The notes beneath the pieces were generated by a model. It saw only the letters and a program-made list of their open reading frames with translations. It did not search any database and had not been told where the DNA came from. The position numbers and the translations under genes are program-made. From positions 3,782,001 to 3,846,000 of the forward strand of contig NC_007777.1 of the NCBI RefSeq assembly GCF_000013345.1: 64,000 nucleotides of DNA, written 5' to 3'. Shown here piece by piece: positions 41,239 to 50,324 of this stretch (position 1 is the stretch's first letter; each line of letters opens with the position of its first letter). This stretch comes from Frankia casuarinae. Lineage in GTDB: Bacteria > Actinomycetota > Actinomycetes > Frankiales > Frankiaceae.

Positions 41239-42294
41239 ATGACTGCGCAAACCGCACGACGGGTGCTTTTGACGGGGGCGTCGGGCGTGCTCGGTCAAGA
41301 GCTCCTGAGCCAGTTGAAAAGAGTTCCTGACATCGAGCCGGTGTGCCTGGTGCACCGCACCGTCCTGGCCGACCAGACGATTACCACCGTGCGCGGTGAC
41401 ATCGCTCGTCCACAACTCGGCCTGGATGGATCGGAGTACCGATCCCTGGTCGACAGCGTGGATGCGGTGGTGAATTCAGCCGCCGTGGTCGCATTCAACG
41501 GTACCGAGAGGACATTAAGGTCGATCAACGTCGAGGGAACTTCGCGGATAGCGCAGCTGGCCGCGGCGGCAGACGCACCCCTCTACCATGTGAGCACCGC
41601 CTACATTGGCGCCCGCAGCGACGGCGCCGGCGAGTCCGGTGCTCGCTACGCCAGCAGCAAGCGCGAGGCCGAGGACGTAGTGCGCGGCGCGGGGGTCCCC
41701 TATGCCATCCTCCGGCCCTCGATCATCGTCGGCCACTCCGATACCGGTGCCATAGCCAGCTTCCAAGGCTTCTACCAGATGGTGGCCAGATTCCTGCACG
41801 ATAAACTACCGATAATACCCTTCTCCCCGGACTCTCGGATCGATCTGGTGCCCGTTGATTATGTAGCCGAGGCAGTTGTTGCCGCTGTACGTAAGGAGGC
41901 GCTGGGCAGCGAACTCTGGCTCGCTAATGGGCCGGCGGCACTGACCCTCACCGACGTCGTTGACATGGCGCTCGATATTGGCCGTGATTTTGGCTATCCG
42001 GCCAAGCCCCCGATGCTGATATCCGGTACTGTCCTGGATGAATCCGCCATCACGGATCCGGCACTATACGCGGGGATAATGAAGGCAGTAGCCTATTTCT
42101 CTGCATACGTCCGCTCAAGCCTGATACTGCCGACATCGGCTGATGAGCTCGCCGCCCTCGGCGTCCGGCCGCTCCCCGACGCCAGGACGGTCGCGGATCG
42201 GAGCATGCGCTACTGGGCGGCCCGCGACGCTCGGTCGAACCAGGGCACGACAAAGATCGACCGAGCGGCCGTTGCTGGGAGCAGCCGGCCGTGA
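41239..42294 (+). CDS. Extended SDR / thioester-reductase-like NAD(P)-dependent enzyme
   Basis: 351-residue Rossmann enzyme. The cofactor loop is LLTGASGVLGQELL near residue 10, the VVNSAAVVAFNG segment lies near residue 78, and the catalytic Tyr-x3-Lys pair is YASSKREAE near residue 133, preceded by STAYIG. The layout (LRPSIIVG, then a domain binding the substrate) is like the reductive NAD-binding-4/thioester-reductase group as well as NDP-sugar epimerases; sequence alone does not decide between reductase and epimerase. AAGGAAG precedes the ATG. It is the first gene of a coupled operon, and its stop overlaps the next start (GTGA). Confidence 0.8.
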   Translation: MTAQTARRVLLTGASGVLGQELLSQLKRVPDIEPVCLVHRTVLADQTITTVRGDIARPQLGLDGSEYRSLVDSVDAVVNSAAVVAFNGTERTLRSINVEGTSRIAQLAAAADAPLYHVSTAYIGARSDGAGESGARYASSKREAEDVVRGAGVPYAILRPSIIVGHSDTGAIASFQGFYQMVARFLHDKLPIIPFSPDSRIDLVPVDYVAEAVVAAVRKEALGSELWLANGPAALTLTDVVDMALDIGRDFGYPAKPPMLISGTVLDESAITDPALYAGIMKAVAYFSAYVRSSLILPTSADELAALGVRPLPDARTVADRSMRYWAARDARSNQGTTKIDRAAVAGSSRP

Positions 42295-43376
42295 CCCGTA
42301 GCAGCAGCACAGGGGTCGCACAGACGCGATCCGTCGCGGAGCCCACTTTGGACGTGCTGACCCGGCACGCTCACAACCCATCTGCATACCTGGCGCTGAA
42401 CGAAGGAAATCTGACGTTCGAGGTGGATGGAATCGACGGCGTCGTCATCTACCGGCCAAGCGGGAGGTTCCTGATCCAGTTCGGCGGAGTCTTCGCGCCG
42501 CCGGACCAGCAGGCTGAGCTGCTGACTGAGTTCGTCCGTTGGGCCAGGCAGAACCGCCGTCGGGTGATTAGCGTCCAGCTGATGCCCGAAGATACTGACA
42601 TCTACCTGCGTGCCGGTTTTGGCGTGAACCAGCTCGGCGCCTCCTACGCCCGTTCACTGGACGGGTTCAGCATGTCGGGGAAACATTTCGTGAAGATCCG
42701 GAATAAGATCTCTCGAGCTAATCGGGACGGCGTCCGGGTACGCGAGGTGGCGGCGGTCCGTGAGCGGACGCCGCAGCTGATGGAGGCACTGAACGAGGTG
42801 GACTGGGTATGGTTGAAGGCAAAAGGTTTTGGCGTCGCCGAGATCGACTTTATGATCGGCCAACGGGGCGGTTGGGCCGAGCGCAGGCGCCGGTTGTTCG
42901 TTGCCGAGCACGCCGGCCGGCTGGTGGGCTACCAGGTATTCTCGCCGGTCTTCGGGCGGCACTCCGGTTGGCTGCATGACCTGAGCCGGCGGATACCGGA
43001 CGCTCCCACCGGAGTCAGCGAGCTGATCCTGTCCACGGCCGTACGGCAGTTCGTCGGGGAGAAGACGCCGTACCTGCACTTTGGTCTCACTCCCTTCACT
43101 TCGCTCGATCCGAAACATCGACTTCCTGGACACAGCCCCTTCGTGGACCGTTTCGTGCGCTGGCTCGGCACTCGCGCCGAGTGGATCTACCCCGCCCAGT
43201 CCCAGGTGGCATACAAGCTGAAGTGGCAACCAGACCTGATCCAGCCGGAGTATGTCGCGTTCCAGGACGGCGTCTCGCTCTCCGCCGTCTGGCGGTTGAT
43301 GCGGGTGACGAAGGCCGTCTCGCTGCGCCGGGGCAGGAAGAGCGTCACACGTCGCCCAGCGAGTCCCCATGAGTGA
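42291..43376 (+). CDS. Stand-alone DUF2156/MprF-like aminoacyl-tRNA transferase domain
   Basis: 361-residue soluble protein resembling the cytosolic synthase half of MprF lysylphosphatidylglycerol synthases, a double GNAT fold that moves an amino acid from aminoacyl-tRNA to an acceptor. Telling segments are FLIQFGGVFAPPDQQAELL, YARSLDGFSMSGKHFVKIR, NKISRANRDGVRVRE, and KTPYLHFGLTPFTSLDP. The N-terminal membrane flippase of MprF is missing. Known relatives without it include the valanimycin enzyme VlmA, which transfers Ser from tRNA to a small molecule. The acceptor here is unknown. It starts at GTG 42291, overlapping the SDR gene, and runs 8 nt into the CPBP gene. Confidence 0.75.
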   Translation: MTRSSSTGVAQTRSVAEPTLDVLTRHAHNPSAYLALNEGNLTFEVDGIDGVVIYRPSGRFLIQFGGVFAPPDQQAELLTEFVRWARQNRRRVISVQLMPEDTDIYLRAGFGVNQLGASYARSLDGFSMSGKHFVKIRNKISRANRDGVRVREVAAVRERTPQLMEALNEVDWVWLKAKGFGVAEIDFMIGQRGGWAERRRRLFVAEHAGRLVGYQVFSPVFGRHSGWLHDLSRRIPDAPTGVSELILSTAVRQFVGEKTPYLHFGLTPFTSLDPKHRLPGHSPFVDRFVRWLGTRAEWIYPAQSQVAYKLKWQPDLIQPEYVAFQDGVSLSAVWRLMRVTKAVSLRRGRKSVTRRPASPHE

Positions 43377-44172
43377 TAAAATTCTTTCTCGCGATGCCGG
43401 AAATAAAGATCAAGTCCTTCGCTCCGCCCCGAACGCGGTCCCGAACGGGAGCGGGACGGCGAAGTCGGGGGTGACCGGGTCCGGTCGGGTCCCAGGCCGG
43501 CGGCTCCCGCGTTACGAAGCGCGGCCCGTGCTTGTCGCCTGCGTTGTGTTCGCCATCCTCGGAACGCTACGTATTGCCGGCGCGTTCGACGAGTGGCTCA
43601 TGGTGTTCTCTATCGTGCTCACCCCGTTCGCGCTGTTCGTCGTGCCGCGGCGAATGTGGTCGGATGTCGGCGTGCAGGCCATATCCTCGCCACGGCAGTT
43701 GGCCCGCGGGATCGGGGTGGTGACCGCCGGCTACCTGCTGACCCTCGTCGCCTGCCTGACGCTGCTCGGGCGGGGTGAGGACAACTGGGCGGCCCTGCTG
43801 CCCGGCCTCTTCCGCGAGATGTTCCCGGGCTCTCCGGCGCTCGCCTATATCTCCTTGTTCCTCTGTATGGGTTTGCTCGTCCCGATCGCTGAGGAGGTCT
43901 TCTACCGAGGCGTGCTGCTGCACGCCGCCTCCCGGCGCATGGGGCTCTGGAGGTCCGTCGTCACGGTCAGTGCCGGCTGGGCACTCGTGCACCTCGGCGA
44001 TTACGGACTCAATCCTTTCAACCCGCTGGTCCTGGCCGGGATGATCCCCTCGGTCTTCGTGATGGGCCTCGCCCTGGGTTATTGCCGGATGGTGACGGGA
44101 TCGGTGGTCGGTACGACCATCGCGCAGGGTGTGGCCAACGTTCTGTTCACCATCTGGGCAATCTCGCTCTAA
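43369..44172 (+). CDS. CPBP-family intramembrane metalloprotease
   Basis: 267-residue membrane protein of the CAAX protease/bacteriocin-processing (Abi) family. After a 48-residue polar leader there are about six hydrophobic helices. The conserved active-site motifs are present: AEEVFYRGVLLH (EExxxR) near residue 180 and GWALVHLGDYG (His) near residue 205, with a later GxxxGTTIAQGVAN segment. Such proteins process exported peptides or give self-protection against bacteriocins. Located between the aminoacyl-transferase and the exporter, it may mature or protect. It starts 8 nt before the stop of the upstream gene. Confidence 0.85.
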   Translation: MSDKILSRDAGNKDQVLRSAPNAVPNGSGTAKSGVTGSGRVPGRRLPRYEARPVLVACVVFAILGTLRIAGAFDEWLMVFSIVLTPFALFVVPRRMWSDVGVQAISSPRQLARGIGVVTAGYLLTLVACLTLLGRGEDNWAALLPGLFREMFPGSPALAYISLFLCMGLLVPIAEEVFYRGVLLHAASRRMGLWRSVVTVSAGWALVHLGDYGLNPFNPLVLAGMIPSVFVMGLALGYCRMVTGSVVGTTIAQGVANVLFTIWAISL

Positions 44173-44191
44173 CGTGATCGGAGAAGGCGAG

Positions 44192-45379
44192 ATGGCTGCC
44201 AGCCAGGACGCGGTCGAGACGAACTCCACCGCGGTTCGCCACGACGTATTCAAGGTGACCGCCGCGACCTGTGGCGCGCTGTTCGTGGACAGCCTGCTCT
44301 ACAGCATCGTGGTACCTGTCCTGCCGAACTACGCGGACCAGTTCGATGTGGGGTCGGCCGGGGTGAGCCTGCTGTACGCCGCGTACGCGGTCGCCCTGCT
44401 GGCGGGGACTCCCCTGATGGGCCGGGTCGGCGACCGGTTCGGGCATGAACGGCCATTCCAGGTCGGTGCCGCCGGTCTGCTGATCTCGACGGTCGGTTTC
44501 GCGCTGGCTCGTAGTTATCCCGAACTTCTGGCTGCCCGCACGCTCCAGGGAGTCGCCGCGGCGGCGCTGTGGACGAACGGAATCGCTCTGCTCGCCCAGC
44601 GGGTGCGGCCCCCCAGGGCCGGCGGCGCGATGGGAGCGGCGATGTCCAGTATGTCCGTCGGTATGGTCGCTGGCCCAGTGATCGGCGGGCTGCTGGCCGA
44701 ACGCTTCGGCGACGCGGCGCCGTTCGTGGTGTGCACGGTGCTCACCGCGGTACTCGCCGCCGTCCTGCCGTGGCTGGTCCGCGGCGCCGCGCAGCCGGTA
44801 CGTGAGCAGCAGCCATCCGGCTGGCGTTCGCTCCTGCCGACCCTGCTCGCTGTCGCCTTCGGAGCGGCGACGCTGAGCATGCTGGAACCGCTGCTCCCGC
44901 TGCACCTGGCCGACCGGTTCGGCAGCGGCCCGGCCACGCTGGGTCTGATCTTCGGGGCGGCGACGCTGGCGCACGGGCTCGCCGGGGTGCCGGTCGGCCT
45001 GCTTGGGGACCGGCGGCCGGATCTGCCGTTGATCCCGGGCGGGTTGCTGGGGATGAGCGCCGTCCTGCCGCTGCTCCCCAGGTTCGACGTTGGCTGGACG
45101 ACGGTGCTGCTGGTGACGTTCGCCGTTTGCTTCTCCTTTGTCCTCATCCCTGCGCTGGGGATTCTCACCGCAGCGGCGGAACGGCGGGGGGTCGGGCATG
45201 GGGCCATCTTCGCGATGTTCAACATCGCCTATGCCGTGGGGATGATGAGCGGCCCTCTGCTCGGCGCGCTGGGTACCGGCTTCAGCAGCGTCACCACCGC
45301 GCTTACCGGCATGGCGGCGGTTCTCGTCCTGGGCGCCGTCCTGATCCTGACCGCGGCGCAGCGCCGCTCCGTCACCTGA
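44192..45379 (+). CDS. MFS-family drug/lipid exporter
   Basis: 395-residue major facilitator with 12 predicted membrane helices. Motif A reads MGRVGDRFGHERP between helices 2 and 3, and motif C-like GMVAGPVIGGLLAERFG lies in helix 5, typical of drug:proton antiporters (DHA1). The start is the ATG at 44192 after GGAGAAGG, 19 nt past the CPBP gene; the longer frame is not needed. In this operon it could export the product or act as a flippase replacing the membrane half that the MprF-like protein lacks. Confidence 0.88.
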   Translation: MAASQDAVETNSTAVRHDVFKVTAATCGALFVDSLLYSIVVPVLPNYADQFDVGSAGVSLLYAAYAVALLAGTPLMGRVGDRFGHERPFQVGAAGLLISTVGFALARSYPELLAARTLQGVAAAALWTNGIALLAQRVRPPRAGGAMGAAMSSMSVGMVAGPVIGGLLAERFGDAAPFVVCTVLTAVLAAVLPWLVRGAAQPVREQQPSGWRSLLPTLLAVAFGAATLSMLEPLLPLHLADRFGSGPATLGLIFGAATLAHGLAGVPVGLLGDRRPDLPLIPGGLLGMSAVLPLLPRFDVGWTTVLLVTFAVCFSFVLIPALGILTAAAERRGVGHGAIFAMFNIAYAVGMMSGPLLGALGTGFSSVTTALTGMAAVLVLGAVLILTAAQRRSVT

Positions 45380-45469
45380 CGTCCGAGCCAGGATGCCCGG
45401 CTGCGGTCGGGCATCCACCTCACCGAAAAGACATCCCGTCCTTCTGCTCGCGATCCACTGGGAGTTGCT

Positions 45470-46396
45470 ATGAGCCGAGCCGGTCTGGCGCTGCGCGCCG
45501 CCCGTCTCCTACTCACCCGCGCCGTTGCCGACACCACACCTGATTACGACATCGCCAGCAGCACCTATGACGAGGCGTTCACCGCCCTCATGGGCCCGAA
45601 CTCGACGGCGATGCTGGACCTGGTGGGGATCGCCCCGGGGATGGACGTCATCGAGCTGGCATGCGGCACGGGTCACCTGTCCGAACAGATTCGGATCCGG
45701 CAGCAGGGCCTCGGTTCGCTGCGGGTGATCGAGAAGTCCCCGGGGATGCTGGCCGTCGCGAAGGCCAAGATGGAGACGCTCGGCCAAGCCTCCAAGGATG
45801 TCAGCTGGCAGCAGGGCGACATGCTGGAGTTCCTCAAGGCCCAGGCGACCAACAGCGCCGACGCGATCGTCTGCGGTTGGGCGATCTGCTATAGCAAGCC
45901 CTCCCAATTGTTCCGCGAGGCGCGGCGGGTGCTCCGCCCAGGAGGTCGGATCGGCATCATCGAGTCCCGCGCGGACGCATTGGCCTCGCTGCGCAAGGCT
46001 TTCGAAGACGTCGTCGCGGACGAGCCGACTCTGCTCACCGCGATGGTGCGGGTGGCCCTGCCGAAGGACGCCGAGACGGTGGCCAGGTGGATGCGCAAGG
46101 GCGAACTGCGGGTAATCAACCAGTATGAGGGTGAACAGCGCTGGCCGGTGGCCACCGCCGAGGAAGCCGTAGAGTGGGTGGAACGGTCCGGCGCCGGCGC
46201 CGGCTTCCGGGACTCGTTCGACATGTCCCGCGAAGACGACGTCAGAGGCAAACTGACAGAGGCGCTACGCAAGCAGGCCAGCCGGCCGGGGGGCCTCACA
46301 CTCCTCCATCCGTTCGTCGTGGTCGTCGCCGAGACCACACCGGAGCCGGCAGCTCCCGTCCAGCCGGGCGTCACCAAGGCGAATGGGATCCAGTGA
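45470..46396 (+). CDS. Class I SAM-dependent methyltransferase
   Basis: 308-residue methyltransferase. The first 20 residues are basic and amphipathic (SRAGLALRAARLLLTRAVAD), perhaps membrane-associated. Motif I reads VIELACGTGHLS near residue 62, motif II VIEKSPGML, motif III SADAIVCGWAICYSKP, and LRPGGRIGIIES follows, all typical of UbiE/Coq5-like small-molecule or lipid methyltransferases. A 90-nt gap separates it from the MFS gene, and its stop overlaps the MMPL start. The substrate is unknown. Confidence 0.85.
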   Translation: MSRAGLALRAARLLLTRAVADTTPDYDIASSTYDEAFTALMGPNSTAMLDLVGIAPGMDVIELACGTGHLSEQIRIRQQGLGSLRVIEKSPGMLAVAKAKMETLGQASKDVSWQQGDMLEFLKAQATNSADAIVCGWAICYSKPSQLFREARRVLRPGGRIGIIESRADALASLRKAFEDVVADEPTLLTAMVRVALPKDAETVARWMRKGELRVINQYEGEQRWPVATAEEAVEWVERSGAGAGFRDSFDMSREDDVRGKLTEALRKQASRPGGLTLLHPFVVVVAETTPEPAAPVQPGVTKANGIQ

Positions 46397-48903
46397 ACTC
46401 TGGGACTGGCGGGATCGGATCGGAGTCGACGCCTTCCCCTTCCGCCCATCCGGTGCTGGGACGGATCGCCCGGGCCGTGGTCAGACACCCCGTGGTCGTC
46501 ATCGTCCTCTGGCTCGTCGCTATCGGGGCCTGCGCGCCGTTCGCGCTCAAGCTCTCCGAGGTACAGTCCCGGCAGGGCAGCTCGAAGATCGTGCCCGGCT
46601 CGGTCGGCGACGCCGTAGCGCAACGGCTCGTACAGGCATTCCCGCATCACTCCGAGCGGGAAACCCTCATCGTGCTCAGTGCGCCCGATGTGACCGCCGC
46701 GAGTTCGCGGCGGCTGATGGGCATGCTGGACGCCTCGCTACAGCCACTCGTCCACGATGGCTCAGTCATGAGCACGACGTCGCCGTACACGCTGCACCGC
46801 GACGCTCTCCTGGCCGCGATGCGCCACGTGCTCGCGCCGGCGGGTACGCCGCCACCGAGCACCGAGGAGGCCATGGGCCGCCTGGCCCAGGCGCGGGCCA
46901 CGGGTCAGGTGCCCGCGGCGCTGGTTCCACTCCTGCAACGGGCCGCACGTACCGACCAGGCGGAATGGCCGAAGCTGGCCGGCACGCTGGCCGAGGAGAC
47001 GGACTGGGCGGACTTCCCCGTGCCGGTGGACGCCGCCAGCCTGATCTCCGATGACCACAGGGCGTCACTCGTTACCGTCGCCTACTCGAGGCATGGACCT
47101 GACCCGGACCTGACAGCGCTGCGCCGCACTGTGGCCGCGGACATAGCCCGGCTGGGCCCGGCCTCCCCGGTGCACGCCGCCGTCACCGGCGAACTGGCAC
47201 TGATCAAGGACACGTACGACAAGGCCGAGGCCGACAACGCGAAGATGGAGTACGCGGCTTACATCATCATCATCATCGTTCTGCTGCTGTTCTTCCGTGC
47301 CGTCGTTCCGGCAGTCCTCACCCTGACGATGATCGGGCTCGCCATGACGATCAGCCAGGCATGGCTGTACGCCGTCGGCAGCCAGGTGGAACTAACCCAG
47401 TTCACCACGACAATCATGACCTTCGTCATGCTCGGTGCTGGCGTCGACTACAGCATGTTGCTGTCCTCCAGATATCGGCAGGAACGCCTGGCTGGCCGCG
47501 ACCCGAAAGAAGCCGTCGTCAACGCCACCATCCACGCCGGTGAAAGCATTGCCCTCGCGGGAAGCACCGTCATCCTCGCGTTCGCCGCAACCCTGCTCTC
47601 ACCGGTCGACTGGATCCCGCCGCTCGGCTATGGGGGGCTCGCGGGCATCCCGGTGATGCTGCTGGCCGCACTGACGATCACACCGGCGCTGCTGGTTCTG
47701 CTGGGCGACAAATTCTTCCTGCTCGGTGTCCGGCCGCTCACGGATATGGAGTCCAAGGGCTGGCTGACCAACCTGCTGCGACGGCTGGCCGTGCTGCCGC
47801 GACGGGCACCCGTCGCCGTCGTCGCGGTGTTCGTGCTGGCGACGATCCCCATCATTGTCCTCCTGGGATCCCACCGGCTGACCTCCGACCCGGTCGCGCT
47901 GAGCCCGGACACAGACGCCCGCCGCGGCTACAACCTTATCGCCGAACACTGGCAACCCGGCCTGCTGCAGCCGACGACCGTCGTCGGTGACATCGGCGAC
48001 AACGGTCACCGAGGCGACACTCTCACCCTTGCCGGCTGGCAGCGACTGGACAGCCTAAGCGACGCGATCGCCCGCACTCCCGGCGTGGTCTCCGTTTCGA
48101 GCCTGTCCCGCCCCACGGGCACGAAGCTGTCCTGGGAGGACACGTCGGCGCTACCACAAAACGTCCGACAGGACTTTCTGGCCCCGGACGGCGCCCTGCG
48201 GCTGTCCATCGTGCTGGCTGGGGACCCACTGTCGGAGCAGGCGAGGTCGACGATCCGGACGCTGACCACGCTGGTCGCCGACAGTACCATCGACAACGCT
48301 CAGGTCGGTGGTGCCACCGTCATCGACCAAGAATACGATGCGGCGCTGACATCGTCCTTCTGGAAGATGATCGCCTTTGTGTGCGCCGGCGTCATAGTGC
48401 TGCTGACCTTCGCATTACGATCCATCCTGGTCCCGATCCGGCTGATCCTGACGATCGCGCTCAGCAACATTTGGGCACTCGGCGCCACGCTCGCGGTCTT
48501 CGCCGGCTGGCTCGATGAACCCGTCATCAACGACCTACCAATCTTCCTGGTGATCCTCATGATGGGTCTCGGCATGGACTACGAAATCTTTTTGATAACC
48601 CGGATCCGAGAAATAACCCGGCAGGGAAGCAGTGACGCCGACGCGGTGACGACAGCTATCGTGGACACCGGCCGGGTAATCACCGCTGCCGGCCTGGTTA
48701 TGGCGGGAACACTGGGGACGATGATGCTCTCGTCAACGTTGATGCTGCGCGAGTATGGCTTCGGCCTCAGCGTCGCGGTGCTGCTCGACGCCACGCTGAT
48801 CAGGCTCGTCCTGGCGCCCGCCACACTCCTGATAGCCGGGAAGTACAACTGGTGGCTGCCCTCCCTACGGCGCCGCGCCGCCGCCCCGGACGGGCCGGCG
48901 TGA
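46393..48903 (+). CDS. MMPL/RND-family transporter
   Basis: 836-residue RND-type transporter like mycobacterial MmpL proteins, which use proton force to export lipids. It shows two halves: helix 1 (HPVVVIVLWLVAIGACAPFA) and a periplasmic loop of about 200 residues, then helices with GAGVDYSMLLSSRYR; a second loop and GLGMDYEIFLITRIRE. The Asp-Tyr pairs in these helices are the proton relay sites of MmpL. The GTG at 46393 overlaps the methyltransferase stop as GTGA and decides the start. It is the last gene of the operon on this strand and suggests that the product is lipid-like. Confidence 0.9.
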   Translation: MNSGTGGIGSESTPSPSAHPVLGRIARAVVRHPVVVIVLWLVAIGACAPFALKLSEVQSRQGSSKIVPGSVGDAVAQRLVQAFPHHSERETLIVLSAPDVTAASSRRLMGMLDASLQPLVHDGSVMSTTSPYTLHRDALLAAMRHVLAPAGTPPPSTEEAMGRLAQARATGQVPAALVPLLQRAARTDQAEWPKLAGTLAEETDWADFPVPVDAASLISDDHRASLVTVAYSRHGPDPDLTALRRTVAADIARLGPASPVHAAVTGELALIKDTYDKAEADNAKMEYAAYIIIIIVLLLFFRAVVPAVLTLTMIGLAMTISQAWLYAVGSQVELTQFTTTIMTFVMLGAGVDYSMLLSSRYRQERLAGRDPKEAVVNATIHAGESIALAGSTVILAFAATLLSPVDWIPPLGYGGLAGIPVMLLAALTITPALLVLLGDKFFLLGVRPLTDMESKGWLTNLLRRLAVLPRRAPVAVVAVFVLATIPIIVLLGSHRLTSDPVALSPDTDARRGYNLIAEHWQPGLLQPTTVVGDIGDNGHRGDTLTLAGWQRLDSLSDAIARTPGVVSVSSLSRPTGTKLSWEDTSALPQNVRQDFLAPDGALRLSIVLAGDPLSEQARSTIRTLTTLVADSTIDNAQVGGATVIDQEYDAALTSSFWKMIAFVCAGVIVLLTFALRSILVPIRLILTIALSNIWALGATLAVFAGWLDEPVINDLPIFLVILMMGLGMDYEIFLITRIREITRQGSSDADAVTTAIVDTGRVITAAGLVMAGTLGTMMLSSTLMLREYGFGLSVAVLLDATLIRLVLAPATLLIAGKYNWWLPSLRRRAAAPDGPA

Positions 48904-49042
48904 GGTAGACGGCGCCATTCCATAACCATTCCGTATCCCGCGTGACACCGCCGTATCCCGCATGACACTAAGATTTACCGGCCAGGCCAGGACACGCCCG
49001 ACACGGCATACCGGAGTTGACACTTCCTTGCAGGATGCGCCA

Positions 49043-49993
49043 TTATTGAAGAAATTTCAACAAGAGTGCGTTGACCCTTTCCGGCTGCTCTTCATGCGGT
49101 AGGTGGCCGGCATTTTCTATGGAGACGAAGCGGGCGTTTGGAAGCCTTGCCTCAAGATTCTGGCCAAATTTTATTGGTATGTAACGATCATCCTTGCCCC
49201 AGATCACAAGAGTCTCGTTGTGTACCTTTTCGAGATGCCGGTCGACTTCGCTCCAGTTCAAATTACGTTGCAGGATGTACTGAGCTTTGAGGTTGCGAGA
49301 ATAAGTGATAGGAATATATATCTGGCGAATCTCCGCGTCAGATACGGCCGATGGGTTGCTGAAGAGATTTTCGTGTATATCCTTCCTGACGTTGCCAAAA
49401 GAAAAGAAGTGTACGAGCAACTCGCCTACCAGCGGATACGACAGGTACTTCCAGGAGCTCCCGTCGTGAGCCGCGATCTCCGCCGTCCCCGTAGCATCAA
49501 TGAGCACTATCCTGCCGACCTCATCAGGGTAAACCTCGGCAAAATAAAGCGCCCAACCGCCACCCCATGAACTCCCAATAAAATCAGCCTGGACAATTCC
49601 TTGCTTTGCCAAAAAATCTTTCAGGAGCGTCGCGAATCCGGCCAAGGTGAGCGTAGCAGGATCCTGGTAGGTGGTGAAACCATGCCCGGGCATATCCAGG
49701 GCATACACAGTATGCTCCCGGGCAAGTTCATCGATGTTCTTCCGGAAAGAATACAGCCAGGTGCCACCGCCATGCAGGAGAATGACAGGTCTACCAGCGC
49801 CTTGCTTCAGATAGTGGAGCCGTGTATCACCTATGTCCATGTATCGAGTTGTACGTTCCTTCAGAAACGAGGGCGTCTCCTTGAGATTCCGCCCAGGCTC
49901 GACGCCGTAGGCAAAAAAGCTAACAGCTAGGAAGCCTAGCAAGAACAGGCTAATAATAGAAAGCATATATATCCTGGCTACAGCACAACTCAT
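49043..49993 (-). CDS. Membrane-anchored alpha/beta hydrolase, AT-rich
   Basis: 316 residues. An N-terminal signal-anchor (IYMLSIISLFLLGFLAVSFF) is followed by a hydrolase fold: oxyanion HGGGTWLYSFRKN, nucleophile GSSWGGGW near residue 138, Asp in IWGKDDRYIP near residue 260, His in ENAGHLPHEEQPE near residue 292. The triad is complete. Codons such as AAA, ATA and TTT are frequent and the gene is clearly more AT-rich than everything around it, indicating recent transfer. It is convergent with the MMPL gene. The order of motifs fits epoxide hydrolases, esterases or thioesterases equally. Confidence 0.9.
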   Translation of the reverse strand: MSCAVARIYMLSIISLFLLGFLAVSFFAYGVEPGRNLKETPSFLKERTTRYMDIGDTRLHYLKQGAGRPVILLHGGGTWLYSFRKNIDELAREHTVYALDMPGHGFTTYQDPATLTLAGFATLLKDFLAKQGIVQADFIGSSWGGGWALYFAEVYPDEVGRIVLIDATGTAEIAAHDGSSWKYLSYPLVGELLVHFFSFGNVRKDIHENLFSNPSAVSDAEIRQIYIPITYSRNLKAQYILQRNLNWSEVDRHLEKVHNETLVIWGKDDRYIPIKFGQNLEARLPNARFVSIENAGHLPHEEQPERVNALLLKFLQ

Positions 49994-50236
49994 TCTTGGA
50001 CTCCAACTAAAGTGCTAAGCCTGCTAGCTTGAAAAGTCCTGATTCCACACCAAGAAATCTATCCTTAATCTTCTTGCAGAATAGAACACCCTCGCCCACC
50101 GTAACACGGTCGGGAACATACTCTTCAGCTCCACCAAGCCCTATAGTGCCAAGGCGCGAGGAATCTCCCGGAAAAATGCCTGAACCGCCTCGGCGTGTCC
50201 GGCGGTGAGGCGTCCTCGGTTCTGTAGGATCGGCTT

Positions 50237-50257
50237 GCTGGATGGTGACCATCCAGC
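50237..50257. promoter_or_regulatory. Operator-like palindrome, site 1
   Basis: GCTGGATGGT-G-ACCATCCAGC, perfect 10-bp arms with a 1-nt centre. The core GGATGGTnACCATCC recurs 52 bp away. Confidence 0.55.
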
Positions 50258-50290
50258 CTTGGCGGCTGGCCGGCAGACGAGGATGTAGCC

Positions 50291-50307
50291 GGGATGGTTA
50301 CCATCCC
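50291..50307. promoter_or_regulatory. Operator-like palindrome, site 2
   Basis: GGGATGGT-T-ACCATCCC, perfect 8-bp arms. Its centre is 52 bp from site 1, close to five helical turns, so both would lie on one face of the DNA. Confidence 0.55.
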
Positions 50308-50324
50308 CGTCCCGTGCCACCGCC

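Noticed and set aside
40761-41257. Small frames in the AT-rich stretch before the operon
   Set aside because: No ribosome sites or recognisable sequence; high Cys/His/Ile content reflects composition only.
41239-48903. Naming the operon as a valanimycin-type or azoxy pathway
   Set aside because: The transferase is the only shared piece; no hydroxylase, reductase pair or seryl-tRNA synthetase companion is present.
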